This document shows, piece after piece, positions 13,559-21,539 of a stretch of 22,963 nt of DNA. Where the stretch lies: positions 1-22,963 of the forward strand of contig WQSI01000014.1 in the NCBI GenBank assembly GCA_009787945.1, read 5' to 3'. The stretch is from Defluviitaleaceae bacterium (GTDB taxonomy: Bacteria > Bacillota > Clostridia > Lachnospirales > WRAX01). Within the stretch, counting starts at the first letter, position 1. Every line of letters begins with the position of its first letter. A program made the position numbers and the translations under genes. A model generated the notes under the pieces. That model was not told the DNA's origin and did no database searches. It worked only from the letters and a program-made list of their open reading frames with translations.

Positions 13559-15061
13559 TTATCTAAAATTTTCCCACACATCCCATTCGTTTTGGTTGGG
13601 GATGATGCCCATGCGCCATACTGACGCGCCCCTTATGCCGAAAAGGCGGGCAAGTTGCAGTTTTTCCGCAACGCTTTGGTGGTTTTCGTACCAAAGGAAA
13701 ACCCTTTCGCCACCTTCTGTGGTGTAGATGATGTAGGGATTTCGGGCGTGCTCGCACCAGCCAAAATAGGTATCAGGCTGCCCCATTCGGGTTAGCACCG
13801 TTTCCATTGATACTGTAACGGGGGTGGGTCTGGTTAGGTTGTTGTTTTCGTCCACAAACCAGCCGATATTTGGGAAACTGAAGGCGATGGCGACCCTGTT
13901 AATATCCTCCACCCCTGTTCCTGGGCAGGCGATTGCCGACAGGGAGCGATAAACCTGATTAATCGGGGTTAATGCGGCATTGCGTTGCCACTGAGTACCC
14001 AGGAAGCCTTCCATAGAGCGGGGGCGATAGTCATGCACCATCAAAATTACCCTATCTGCCAGCCTGCCGATGGTTCGCAGGTCGTAGCCGTCAAAATACA
14101 CGCCGTCGATGGTGGTGGGATGAACTGTGACATACAAATTAAATTCCCCAGGTCGCAATGCATCCGCCAGTTCAGTTAAAAAGTGGTTGAAGTTATCCCT
14201 GGATTGCTGACCTCTCAGTCCCTCAAAATTTATTGTGACACCATCAAAAGATTTGCGGGCAAGCTCTGCATAAATGGCATTCACAGCCCCAGTACGTGAT
14301 GCAGGGTCTGCTATCATTTCTGCAAGGTTGGTGGTTGTGTCCATAAACACATTTAGGTTAGTTGTCGCGCCATTCTCTCTTGGATAGTTGATAATCAGCT
14401 CATAACCAGCGGGGATAACCCAGGGGTTGCCTCCAGCGGCTGTTGTGTTCAGCCTTGCCCCTGTTTCGGCATCCCATTCCATCTGGCTCCAACCAAAGCT
14501 GACAGCATCCATGTCAGCAATCAGATGCCGCTGCCCGAAAGCACCAAAGGCATAAAAGCCGTGAACCCAGTCCAAAGGGGCATTTAAACCCTCGTACACG
14601 CGAACCATCATTGCGGCGGCTTGCTCTCTAGTGGCTGTGGCATTTGGCGCAAACAAGCCCTCTCCCACGCCGCTAATCATGCCGATGTGGTGGGCTATTA
14701 TGATGTAACCTGCATAATCTTCCACATCTGTGAAGGGGTTCGCCTCAAAACTTTCTACCTGTGCCGCCAAATTGCTGTAACCCAAGGCACGAACCAGCAT
14801 CACAGCCATATCCCTGCGGGTAATAGGCAAATTTGGGTCTGACAAATCTTCTGACTCTTGGTCAAACATATTGCCAACCACAATGGCAAAATGCCCGCGG
14901 GTAATTGTTTGCCCATATCCAAAAACCCCGTCACCCATGCCGCGCATAAGCCCATATTCTGCGGCGGCTTCAATGGTTGGCGCAGCCCAACTATCCTCGG
15001 GAACATCTAAAAATCCCAAGCCAGCCACCGCCATTATGGCAACTAACAAAACATTTTTCAT
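13559..15061 (-). CDS. SLH-domain glycoside hydrolase family 18 protein
   Basis: 500 residues. A short signal peptide (about 1-15) is followed by two S-layer homology repeats, at about 16-65 (FLDVPEDSWAAPTIEAAAEYG) and 105-158 (FTDVEDYAGYIIIAHHIG), with an ITRR element between. A YaaH-like GH18 barrel follows from about 160 to 500, ending IRGASVWRMG. SLH repeats attach proteins to the cell wall, and such GH18 enzymes cut spore cortex or peptidoglycan-type polymers. The catalytic motif reads FDGVTINFEG: acid Glu280 is kept, but the Asp two residues before it is Asn278. The ATG at 15061 has AGGAGTG before it, and an upstream start is rejected. Last gene of the min-rodA operon, 10 bases after the SEDS gene. 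Confidence 0.87.
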   Translation of the reverse strand: MKNVLLVAIMAVAGLGFLDVPEDSWAAPTIEAAAEYGLMRGMGDGVFGYGQTITRGHFAIVVGNMFDQESEDLSDPNLPITRRDMAVMLVRALGYSNLAAQVESFEANPFTDVEDYAGYIIIAHHIGMISGVGEGLFAPNATATREQAAAMMVRVYEGLNAPLDWVHGFYAFGAFGQRHLIADMDAVSFGWSQMEWDAETGARLNTTAAGGNPWVIPAGYELIINYPRENGATTNLNVFMDTTTNLAEMIADPASRTGAVNAIYAELARKSFDGVTINFEGLRGQQSRDNFNHFLTELADALRPGEFNLYVTVHPTTIDGVYFDGYDLRTIGRLADRVILMVHDYRPRSMEGFLGTQWQRNAALTPINQVYRSLSAIACPGTGVEDINRVAIAFSFPNIGWFVDENNNLTRPTPVTVSMETVLTRMGQPDTYFGWCEHARNPYIIYTTEGGERVFLWYENHQSVAEKLQLARLFGIRGASVWRMGIIPNQNEWDVWENFR

Positions 15062-15071
15062 AAAATCACTC

Positions 15072-16217
15072 CTACACAAAACTCTCAAACATAGAATATT
15101 CGCGGGTCATGCCAACGTTAAGCACTAGCCCAATCATTGCCATAAACACCCATGCCGAACTGCCGCCGCTGGAGATGAAGGGCAGGTTTATGCCTGTGTT
15201 TGGCAACATAAAGGTATTTACGCCCACATGGGCGAAGGTTTGGAAGGCGATTGCCGCGCCGACACCTGTTGCAAGGAGCTTGCCTAGGAAAACTTGGCTT
15301 CGGTGGGCAATCATAAAACAGCGGATGACGATAACCAGGATAACCGCAAGCACAGCCATAGAGCCTAAAAAGCCCAGCTCTGCGCCGATTATGGAAAATA
15401 TAAAGTCATTGCTGGCTTCTGGCACGCGGGTGTTGCTGAACAGCCCCCTCCCAGTTAAAAGCCCGCTGTTAAGGGCATCCAATGCGCGCTCGTTTTGGTA
15501 TAACAGTGCCGACCCTTCTTCGGGGTACAAAAAGGTCATAATTCGGTTAATTTGCCATGGCTCGAAAAGGTCGTTTAGAATTAAGGGGGTTTCTGCGTGG
15601 AGTTCGATGAAGATAAACAGCCCTAAAGGCACGATTATAGCGGCAGCTATGATGAAGTACCTCCACTTTAAACCTCCTGTAAAAAGCATGGCGACCATAA
15701 TCGCTAAGGGTACCATGCTGGCGGAATAGCTTGGCTGTGCGAAAATAAGGGCAACAACAATGGAGGTGGTTGCCGCAACAATGCCAACAACCCAAAGCTT
15801 GTTAATATCATGGCGAAACTTATTTATAATGGCCGCTAAAAAAATTATCATAAAAATTTTAGCAAATTCTGATGGTTGTATGCCCAGCATTGTATCCCCA
15901 ATTGGCACGCCAAGCCAGCGGTTTACATTGTTGCTGTCAGCAGGCATCAGCAAAACCACAATTAAAAACACAATATTAACCCCATAAATGGGCAAATAAA
16001 ATTTACAGATGGTTTCAAAGTTTACAAAGGCGGCAAGAAGCATCACGGCAATACCTGTCACCACAAAAACCAGCTGGTTTATAAATGTGCCACTGACGTT
16101 GCCCTCTCCCATGCCTGTGGTAGAGCCAATCATCAAAAGCCCAAAAGCCGAAGCGATGATAACGAGAACAAAAAGCACCACATCAAAGCTTCTGGCATCA
16201 CGTTTCAAACTGTTCAT
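15072..16217 (-). CDS. SEDS family peptidoglycan glycosyltransferase (RodA/FtsW)
   Basis: A 381-residue polytopic protein with about ten membrane segments that polymerises lipid II into glycan strands with a partner class B PBP. Family landmarks: NRWLGVPIGDTMLGIQPSEFAKIF at about residues 99-122, the NDFIFSIIGAELGFLG motif with the conserved Asp271 in the large outer loop, and the C-terminal NTFMLPNTGINLPFISSGGSSAWVFMAMIGLVLNV. The usual QPDLGT segment reads QPSYSA (161-166). The min cluster context favours RodA, but RodA and FtsW cannot be separated safely by eye. GGGAGTG precedes the ATG. It follows minE by 16 bases. Confidence 0.9.
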   Translation of the reverse strand: MNSLKRDARSFDVVLFVLVIIASAFGLLMIGSTTGMGEGNVSGTFINQLVFVVTGIAVMLLAAFVNFETICKFYLPIYGVNIVFLIVVLLMPADSNNVNRWLGVPIGDTMLGIQPSEFAKIFMIIFLAAIINKFRHDINKLWVVGIVAATTSIVVALIFAQPSYSASMVPLAIMVAMLFTGGLKWRYFIIAAAIIVPLGLFIFIELHAETPLILNDLFEPWQINRIMTFLYPEEGSALLYQNERALDALNSGLLTGRGLFSNTRVPEASNDFIFSIIGAELGFLGSMAVLAVILVIVIRCFMIAHRSQVFLGKLLATGVGAAIAFQTFAHVGVNTFMLPNTGINLPFISSGGSSAWVFMAMIGLVLNVGMTREYSMFESFV

Positions 16218-16233
16218 ATTTAATCAACACTCC

Positions 16234-16503
16234 CTAATGTCTTTTCTTCCAGGCTCTAATTGGTATAGATGCAGTTAGGGATGGCAATTCCCCAACTGTT
16301 TTCCCGCCAGGCAACCACAGGTCAAGCTCTATCTGGTTTTCGTCAAAATCCATATAATTCGCCATAACGGAAATTATCTCCGATTTCATCATTTCTAAAA
16401 TCTCTGGCGACCGCTCCATACGGTCTTGAAAAATTATGGTGGTTAGACGGTTTTTTGCCACATCCCCAGACCCTGTAAAAGGCGTTTTTTTAGAAACAAA
16501 CAC
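16234..16503 (-). CDS. minE: Cell division topological specificity factor MinE, GTG start
   Basis: 89 residues. MinE stimulates the MinD ATPase and drives MinC/MinD away from mid-cell. The N-terminal anti-MinCD helix is recognisable as NRLTTIIFQDRMERSPEILEMMKSEIISVMANYMDFDENQIELDLW. The C-terminal half is short, as in Clostridia. The start codon is GTG at 16503, and its GGGGAGGT ribosome binding site lies in the last codons of minD (which ends in KGR then TAA), so the two are translationally tied with 3 bases between them. Confidence 0.92.
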   Translation of the reverse strand: MFVSKKTPFTGSGDVAKNRLTTIIFQDRMERSPEILEMMKSEIISVMANYMDFDENQIELDLWLPGGKTVGELPSLTASIPIRAWKKRH

Positions 16504-16506
16504 AAG

Positions 16507-17307
16507 TTACCTCCCCTTTCGGAACAAATTTCTGAGTTTTTCGCCAAAAGTGGGGTGGCGTTCTACAATTTCTAACATCGGCACATTAATATCCAAAATC
16601 CGACTGGCGATGTTGGCATATGCCATTCCCGCAGGAGAGCTTGGGTCGCTTATGGCAGGCTCGCCCACATTGCCCGCAGCGATAATATGCTCATCATCTG
16701 GCACAATCCCCAAAACATCAATGGACAGCACACTGGTCACTGCTTCCATATCAAGCATTTCCTTGCGCCGCACCATGTCAGGACGCACCCGATTAAGCAC
16801 CAGACGAATTTCTTCAAAATCTTCAGACTCTAAAAGACCAACAACACGGTCAGCATCCCGCACGCTGTTAACCTCTGGCGTTGCCACCACAATCGCCTTA
16901 TTTGCCGCTACGATGGCATTGCGGAAACCTTGCTCTATCCCTGCAGGGCAATCAATTAGTATATAATCAAAATCATCCACCAATGAGGAGCAAAGTTTTT
17001 GCATCTGCTCTGGGCTTATTGCATCTTTATCCCTGGTTTGAGGGGCAGCAAGCAAGAAAAGATTGTCAAGCCGCTTATCCTTTACCAGGGCTTGCTTCAT
17101 GCGGCAACGCCCTTCTACCACCTGCACTAAATCATAAACTATATGTCGCTCTAGCCCTAAAATAATATCTAAATTTCTCAAGCCAATGTCCATATCAATT
17201 AAAACAACTTTTTTGCCAAGGGTAGCAAGCCCCGAGCCGATGTTTGCGGTGGTTGTGGTTTTTCCCACGCCACCTTTACCGCTTGTCACTACAATAATTT
17301 CACCCAT
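16507..17307 (-). CDS. minD: Septum site-determining ATPase MinD
   Basis: 266 residues. MinD is a membrane-bound ATPase of the ParA/MinD group that recruits MinC. It has the deviant Walker A, GKGGVGKTT at residues 10-18 (signature Lys11 and Lys16), LIDMDIGLRNLD with the switch I region, and YILIDCPAGIEQGF as Walker B. The C-terminal amphipathic membrane-targeting helix is visible as FGEKLRNLFRK. AGGAGG lies before the ATG. It follows minC by 13 bases. Typical length for the family. Confidence 0.97.
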   Translation of the reverse strand: MGEIIVVTSGKGGVGKTTTTANIGSGLATLGKKVVLIDMDIGLRNLDIILGLERHIVYDLVQVVEGRCRMKQALVKDKRLDNLFLLAAPQTRDKDAISPEQMQKLCSSLVDDFDYILIDCPAGIEQGFRNAIVAANKAIVVATPEVNSVRDADRVVGLLESEDFEEIRLVLNRVRPDMVRRKEMLDMEAVTSVLSIDVLGIVPDDEHIIAAGNVGEPAISDPSSPAGMAYANIASRILDINVPMLEIVERHPTFGEKLRNLFRKGR

Positions 17308-17320
17308 ATATCTTTTCCTC

Positions 17321-17980
17321 CTAAATATCCGCTACAAATCTTACGTGTATATCCCCATCTTTGAGAAAAGCAAAGCCAGGGTCAATTTTATTATCGCCAA
17401 AGCCTTCACCAGGGAAAATAACTTTTTCATTAGCAATGCGCAGCACCTGGGTGGGTTGCAGGGTCATGGCGCATATAAATGCTTTTTCGTTCCCGCCGCT
17501 TCCCGCGTGAACCATTCCGCGCAAAGCCCCGAAAACCAGAACATTGCCCGTTGCAATAATCTCCGCACCAGAGTTTACATCCCCAAGCACCACAACCGAA
17601 CCGTTCTGAATAATGGCCTGCCCATTGCGCAGGCTGTGCTTATGAAAATATGTATCGTCCGCAGGTTTTGGTTCAAAGCTTGGGTCTGGTAACGGAGGCG
17701 GAGCAATCTCCGTAACAGCAGGCCCCGTCAAATCCTCTACAAAAGTAAAGGAAAGGTTGGTTTCCTCGTCGATAATCTCTAACAAGGTGACTATTTCGTC
17801 CTCCGTTAGCTGTTTACCTTTAAACACAAGGGAAGTTTGCGCCCCCGAAAAAAACCCGCTGGCAGAACGGGTTTTTTCCCGCAAAGCCGTGGTTATATCT
17901 TTAAAACTTGCTCTTTCATCCAGCAAAACAATTATTCCGCTTTTGCCGCCTTTAAATATTACAGAATTGTTTTTCTTCAT
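17321..17980 (-). CDS. minC: Septum site-determining protein MinC
   Basis: 219 residues. MinC blocks FtsZ assembly away from mid-cell when held at the membrane by MinD. The N-terminal domain (SVIFKGGKSGIIVLLDERASF) is the FtsZ-binding part. The C-terminal beta-helix is clear: NGSVVVLGDVNSGAEIIATGNVLVFGALRGMVHAGSGG, followed by QVLRIAN. A TTG at 18001 would add seven residues but sits only a few bases from the predicted transcription start, so the ATG at 17980 is chosen; its ribosome binding site (GGGGG) is weak. First gene of the minC-minD-minE-rodA-GH18 operon. Confidence 0.93.
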   Translation of the reverse strand: MKKNNSVIFKGGKSGIIVLLDERASFKDITTALREKTRSASGFFSGAQTSLVFKGKQLTEDEIVTLLEIIDEETNLSFTFVEDLTGPAVTEIAPPPLPDPSFEPKPADDTYFHKHSLRNGQAIIQNGSVVVLGDVNSGAEIIATGNVLVFGALRGMVHAGSGGNEKAFICAMTLQPTQVLRIANEKVIFPGEGFGDNKIDPGFAFLKDGDIHVRFVADI

Positions 17981-18013
17981 CACATGCCCCCGCCTTATCA
18001 AGACCTTTCACCC

Positions 18014-18042
18014 ATTATACACCAAAGGATAAGTTTTGTCAT
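18014..18042 (-). promoter_or_regulatory. Promoter of the minCDE-rodA-GH18 operon
   Basis: Minus strand ATGACA (18037-18042), a 17-base spacer, TATAAT (18014-18019). The transcription start is predicted near 18007, about 27 bases before the minC ATG. Confidence 0.75.
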
Positions 18043-18078
18043 ATACTTTTTTGAAATTATCTAAAAATTTTATTGGGT

Positions 18079-18108
18079 TTGACAAAAGGGAGGGCAGGAT
18101 GGTATAAT
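18079..18108 (+). promoter_or_regulatory. Consensus sigma-A promoter of the CotS-like/PEGA operon
   Basis: TTGACA (18079-18084), an 18-base spacer, TATAAT (18103-18108). The following leader of about 120 bases contains a perfect palindrome. Confidence 0.8.
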
Positions 18109-18183
18109 ATAGGCAAGCCTCTTTTGAATATATGGGCAAGACAGCTCATATCATTGACTAGGGTGGATTTGACACTGCCTCGT

Positions 18184-18205
18184 TAGAGCGTGTTAACACG
18201 CTCTA
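18184..18205. repeat. 22-bp perfect palindrome in the 5' leader
   Basis: Arms TAGAGCGTGTT and AACACGCTCTA meet with no spacer, so the RNA can form a 9-bp stem with a TTAA loop. It lies about 31 bases before the GTG start and about 75 bases after the promoter. No T-tract follows, so it is not a plain terminator. It could be an operator or a leader hairpin. I could not assign the leader to any riboswitch class. Confidence 0.8.
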
Positions 18206-18236
18206 GACTTTAACTAGCAGTTTCGGAGGTGCTTTT

Positions 18237-19190
18237 GTGGAAACGCATACTAAATATATTGCTTCGCTGTTTGGCTTAACCGCCAAAAACGCTAATCGGG
18301 AAAAGTTTGGTTTTCTGTGCGAAACAGAGGAACAGGGCTTTGTTCTCGTACAAAAAACCATAGCAACAGATGAAAATTCGGAAAACATTTTGTTTCAACA
18401 TCAGGTTAAAGAACATTTGTATAAAAAAGGATTTACACAAATTGACCGCTTTTTTGTTACAGAGCAAGGCGGCACCCCCTGCCTTAAGTCAAGCGGTGAC
18501 CTTTTTACGGTTGCCAGGGGGTTTAACAAACCAAAGGCAGATTATGCCCAAAAAGACCAGCTCTTGGCGGTTGTGGCAGAGCTTGGCAAAATCCATAAAA
18601 TTTCGGAAGGTGTGAAATTTGATGGCGAACCTAAAAAACGGCGGGAAGCAACCTCGCCAGAAAAAGCTTTGGGGCTGTTGTCTAGCCAAAAGAAAAAATT
18701 AATGAAGGCTGGCAGGTTTTCAGAATTTGATATGATTTTCCTAAAGGCTTATGAAAAATTTGAGCCGTATATACAAGCATGGGGCGGTATTCCCAAAGAT
18801 GTTTTGGGAAACAATAACTACATTTGCCACAACCTGCTAAAAGAGGAAAATATTTTCATGGAAGATAAGCCAATTTTCACCAATTTTGTTGCCGCAAGCT
18901 ATGGTCATTATTTAACAGATTTGGTGTATCTTGTTAAACGGTATTTAAAGGCAGAACCCCAGGGCGACTTGCCCATGGCAGACATTTTTGAAGCTTACAA
19001 AAAAGGGCATCCAGAAGCCCTTCTTGACCAAGACTTTTTTAAAGCCAAACTAATGTATCCCGACAAATTTATAAAGGTGGCAAAGGAATTTTACAGCAAA
19101 AACCGCAGTTTCGCACCTAAGGCATATTTGACCCAAATGGAAGAATGTTTAGAGCGAGGTATAGCCCTTGAAAATTATCTACAGTTATAG
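18237..19190 (+). CDS. CotS-like kinase-fold protein, probable pseudokinase, GTG start
   Basis: 317 residues. The overall order recalls the CotS/APH kinase fold of spore coat proteins: an N-lobe with GFVLVQK (possible Lys40), an AELGKIHKIS segment (about 115-123), and ICHNLLKEENIF followed by KPIFTNFVAASYGHYLTDLVYLVKRYLK. In active relatives the loop is H-x-D-x4-N and is followed by an I-D-F/L-D motif. Here His198 and Asn205 are kept, but the catalytic Asp position is Leu200 and the metal-binding Asp is Asn216. Phosphotransfer is therefore unlikely and a scaffold role is inferred. GGAGGTG precedes the GTG. The PEGA gene follows 14 bases after its stop. Assignment to CotS is moderate; the kinase-like fold is inferred from pattern only. 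Confidence 0.6.
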   Translation: METHTKYIASLFGLTAKNANREKFGFLCETEEQGFVLVQKTIATDENSENILFQHQVKEHLYKKGFTQIDRFFVTEQGGTPCLKSSGDLFTVARGFNKPKADYAQKDQLLAVVAELGKIHKISEGVKFDGEPKKRREATSPEKALGLLSSQKKKLMKAGRFSEFDMIFLKAYEKFEPYIQAWGGIPKDVLGNNNYICHNLLKEENIFMEDKPIFTNFVAASYGHYLTDLVYLVKRYLKAEPQGDLPMADIFEAYKKGHPEALLDQDFFKAKLMYPDKFIKVAKEFYSKNRSFAPKAYLTQMEECLERGIALENYLQL

Positions 19191-19204
19191 AAGAGGTGAG
19201 TAAT

Positions 19205-20752
19205 ATGAATGACGAAAGAAAAAATCAAACCAGAAAAATGCCCATTCAACGGGATGGTGTAGCGTATATCCCTGGCGGGCACAGGATACCGCCAGAAGCA
19301 GAACAGGGCGAAACCAAGAAATTTAATTTTGTGGACGCGAAAACCACTGAAAGCGAGCTTGTGCCAAATCCTGTGCCCACAGGCCCAAAGGTTGCGCCGA
19401 AAAAGAGGGTTGCCCCTGTTAAAAGCACAAACTATTCAATTATTATGATTGCCGCCGTGGCAGTTCTTGGTCTGGCGGCGGTTTTCGTGTTCGCCACCAT
19501 GTTTACCAGCTTTTTAGACAGCACAGCAGATGCAGGTCCTGGCTCTGTGGTAACAGGCGATGTTGGCGGCGGTCTGCTTCAAGGCTCTGGCTCTGGTTCT
19601 GGTTCTGGAGGGGATTATTATTCAGAAGGGGCTGCTCCGCCACCTGTTGCGCAGGGTTCTGTCAGAGCTGTTGGACTTATCCGCAGCATTGGCGGCAACC
19701 ATCTTGACGTGTATTTGTTTGACGAGGACAGGGTGCATAGGTATTTTATAGAACCCCATTCTACCTTGCGGGATAGGGTGGGCTCTCCTGCCACTCTGCC
19801 CCAATTTGCAGTGGGCGAGGTGGTGTATATAGACCACGCCCCAACCTCCAACACAGCAGAAACCGCGCAATTAAGCGCGAGGGTTCGGCGTTTTGTGGAC
19901 ATTACAGGCATAACCATTGAAAACAACGAGCATCTTATTGTGGGCAATTACCGATTTCAGTTAGGGGATGACCCGATTATCCTCTACAATAATCAGCCTA
20001 TTACTATTGCAGACCTTGACCCCATTGACCTTGTGACCGTGCGGGTTTTTGAAAACAGCTTTGTTGCTTCTATCGAAGTTGGCAGAAGCCATGCCGATGT
20101 GAACATTCCCGCAAACGAAGAAATTGTAAACGGCACTGTGGCAGTTGGTACGACGGTTTTTGCCACCCTTGACGAGGGCGGTATGCAGGTGCGCGTTCCC
20201 ACCGGGCAAAACCGCGTTATAATTAACGGGGAGAACATCGAGCCTTTTACATTTGACGTGACGGTAAGCCGTGGCGACATTGCAAACATTAATTTTGACG
20301 GGCTTGCTTTCCGTGCAGGCTCTTTAACAATCAACACAAACACAGAAGAGGCTATTTTGCATATCGGCGACCGCTGGCATCCTGTTAACGAGCCAATTTC
20401 TTTAGATTTTGGCGAGCATGAGCTTCGCTTAGAAGCCGTGGGACACCATCCTGCGTACCAAACTGTAACAATTGGCGCAGAAGCCCAGGAAATCACCATA
20501 AATTTAGAGGTTATTGCGCGCACCCGCAATGTGATAATCACCACCTCTCCGTCAGAGGTTCGGATTTATTTGGATGATGTGTTTAGGGGCGTTACCCCCC
20601 TCTCCACCGAGCTTGAGCTTGGACGTTACAGCCTAACTTTGGAGCGTCAAGGGTTTTTACCCACCACCACAACCATACATCTCACCGAGGATGGTAATAC
20701 GGTTTTCAGCTACATTCTCGCCCCTGACCCCGCTTGGACGATATTTAATTAA
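19205..20752 (+). CDS. PEGA-domain membrane protein
   Basis: 515 residues. A cytosolic N-terminus of about 75 residues, rich in charged and Pro residues, precedes one membrane segment (SIIMIAAVAVLGLAAVFVFATMF, about residues 78-100). A flexible Gly/Ser linker (GSGSGSGSGG, about 127-137) leads to a long beta-rich outer part. Near the end are two tandem PEGA-type repeats, a weaker one (SLTINTNTEEAILHIGD to HHPAYQTVTI) and a clear one (RNVIITTSPSEVRIYLDD to RQGFLPTTTTIHL). PEGA domains occur in surface proteins of many bacteria. The ATG at 19205 with GAGGTG before it is preferred to a GTG at 19196 that lies inside that site. Likely co-transcribed with the CotS-like gene; ends at a strong terminator. 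Confidence 0.82.
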   Translation: MNDERKNQTRKMPIQRDGVAYIPGGHRIPPEAEQGETKKFNFVDAKTTESELVPNPVPTGPKVAPKKRVAPVKSTNYSIIMIAAVAVLGLAAVFVFATMFTSFLDSTADAGPGSVVTGDVGGGLLQGSGSGSGSGGDYYSEGAAPPPVAQGSVRAVGLIRSIGGNHLDVYLFDEDRVHRYFIEPHSTLRDRVGSPATLPQFAVGEVVYIDHAPTSNTAETAQLSARVRRFVDITGITIENNEHLIVGNYRFQLGDDPIILYNNQPITIADLDPIDLVTVRVFENSFVASIEVGRSHADVNIPANEEIVNGTVAVGTTVFATLDEGGMQVRVPTGQNRVIINGENIEPFTFDVTVSRGDIANINFDGLAFRAGSLTINTNTEEAILHIGDRWHPVNEPISLDFGEHELRLEAVGHHPAYQTVTIGAEAQEITINLEVIARTRNVIITTSPSEVRIYLDDVFRGVTPLSTELELGRYSLTLERQGFLPTTTTIHLTEDGNTVFSYILAPDPAWTIFN

Positions 20753-20760
20753 GCCAATAA

Positions 20761-20791
20761 AAAACGCGCCACCGCAAAATGGCGCGTTTTT
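20761..20791. terminator. Bidirectional terminator after the PEGA gene
   Basis: Arms AAAACGCGCCA (20761-20771) and TGGCGCGTTTT (20780-20790) around an 8-base loop, with A- and T-tracts on either side. The convergent gene ends at 20795, so it can serve both. Confidence 0.88.
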
Positions 20792-20794
20792 ATA

Positions 20795-21481
20795 TTATAA
20801 CAGCTTCTCTATATGACCAAGAGCAACCTGCTTCCCTGGCAGTTTTCTTTCCTCCACAAGGGTTTTTAGGGCAGTTAACTTTTCTTTATCGGCATCACCC
20901 GCATAAATGTCCGCCAAAAGGGTGTAAGTTTGGGAAATTTCCGAACCAGATTCTACCGCAATTTCAAGCACTGTCCGAGCATCTTCTTTTTGGTCGTAGG
21001 ACAGCAACGCTTCTGCCCAATGGCGCATGGCATGGATAAAGTTGGTGAAATTTTCTTCATAATTGGCAACAAATTCCAGGTTTGCCCTGCCGAACATTTG
21101 TTTCAGCTCCACATTGGTTTTTGGGCTGTCAAAATGCAGCATTTTCTTCTCTGCGGCTTTAAGCACCTTGCCCTGCCACATACAAGGAGAATGGGGTTTG
21201 TCCTCTTCTTCCTTGCTATACTCCCGCAAAGGCAAGTCATCAATATTAACATGAAAAAACAACTCCACATCAACTTCTTGGGGGCGGGCATTGTTTGCCT
21301 CATCATCTTCTGCTATCATCTGCTCACTTTGTCTGCGTTTTTCATCATTTCTGCGCTTCACCATCCGCGACATTATCAAAAAAAGCAGCACCAAAACCAA
21401 AATTGGCGTTAGCCCAATGGCTACACGGCTTAGAAGTGTTCCCGTAAAATCGCCGTTTAATATCATCATTAAAATTCCCAT
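20795..21481 (-). CDS. Membrane-anchored protein with TPR-like C-terminus, hypothetical
   Basis: 228 residues. One membrane segment near the N-terminus (IGLTPILVLVLLFLIMS, about 22-38) is followed by a basic stretch (RMVKRRNDEKRR), a charged linker, and a helical region from about residue 120 (FTNFIHAMRHWAEALLSY, DARTVLEIAVESG, QTYTLLADIYAGD) that resembles two or three TPR-type helix pairs. The bulk is predicted cytosolic. No enzyme motif is seen and I do not recognise a named family. AAGGAG lies 6 bases before the ATG at 21481. It is divergent from the SLH/SpoIID-like lipoprotein gene and shares a symmetric promoter region with it. Confidence 0.68.
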   Translation of the reverse strand: MGILMMILNGDFTGTLLSRVAIGLTPILVLVLLFLIMSRMVKRRNDEKRRQSEQMIAEDDEANNARPQEVDVELFFHVNIDDLPLREYSKEEEDKPHSPCMWQGKVLKAAEKKMLHFDSPKTNVELKQMFGRANLEFVANYEENFTNFIHAMRHWAEALLSYDQKEDARTVLEIAVESGSEISQTYTLLADIYAGDADKEKLTALKTLVEERKLPGKQVALGHIEKLL

Positions 21482-21506
21482 TACTATCTCCTTAAAAATT
21501 TAGTGC

Positions 21507-21535
21507 TTCCATTATAACACAAAATATTGTATAAT
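21507..21535 (+). promoter_or_regulatory. Promoter of the SLH/SpoIID-like lipoprotein gene
   Basis: TTCCAT (21507-21512, weak -35), a 17-base spacer, TATAAT (21530-21535). It shares its bases with the opposing promoter. Confidence 0.55.
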
Positions 21536-21539
21536 GGAA
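21511..21539 (-). promoter_or_regulatory. Promoter of the TPR-like membrane-protein gene
   Basis: Minus strand TTCCAT (21534-21539, weak -35), a 17-base spacer, TATAAT (21511-21516) preceded by TGT, an extended -10. Confidence 0.6.

Noticed and set aside
13384..13581. 66-codon upstream extension of the secreted-protein reading frame
   Set aside because: It has no ribosome binding site, contains the promoter, palindrome and G run, and overlaps the end of the GH18 gene; a strong AAAGGAGG and a signal peptide begin at 13383.
17981..18001. TTG start for minC
   Set aside because: It would leave almost no 5' leader after the predicted transcription start; the ATG at 17980 fits the family start.
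18109..18236. Riboswitch in the leader of the CotS-like gene
   Set aside because: I could not match the conserved core of any riboswitch class known to me; only the palindrome is supported.
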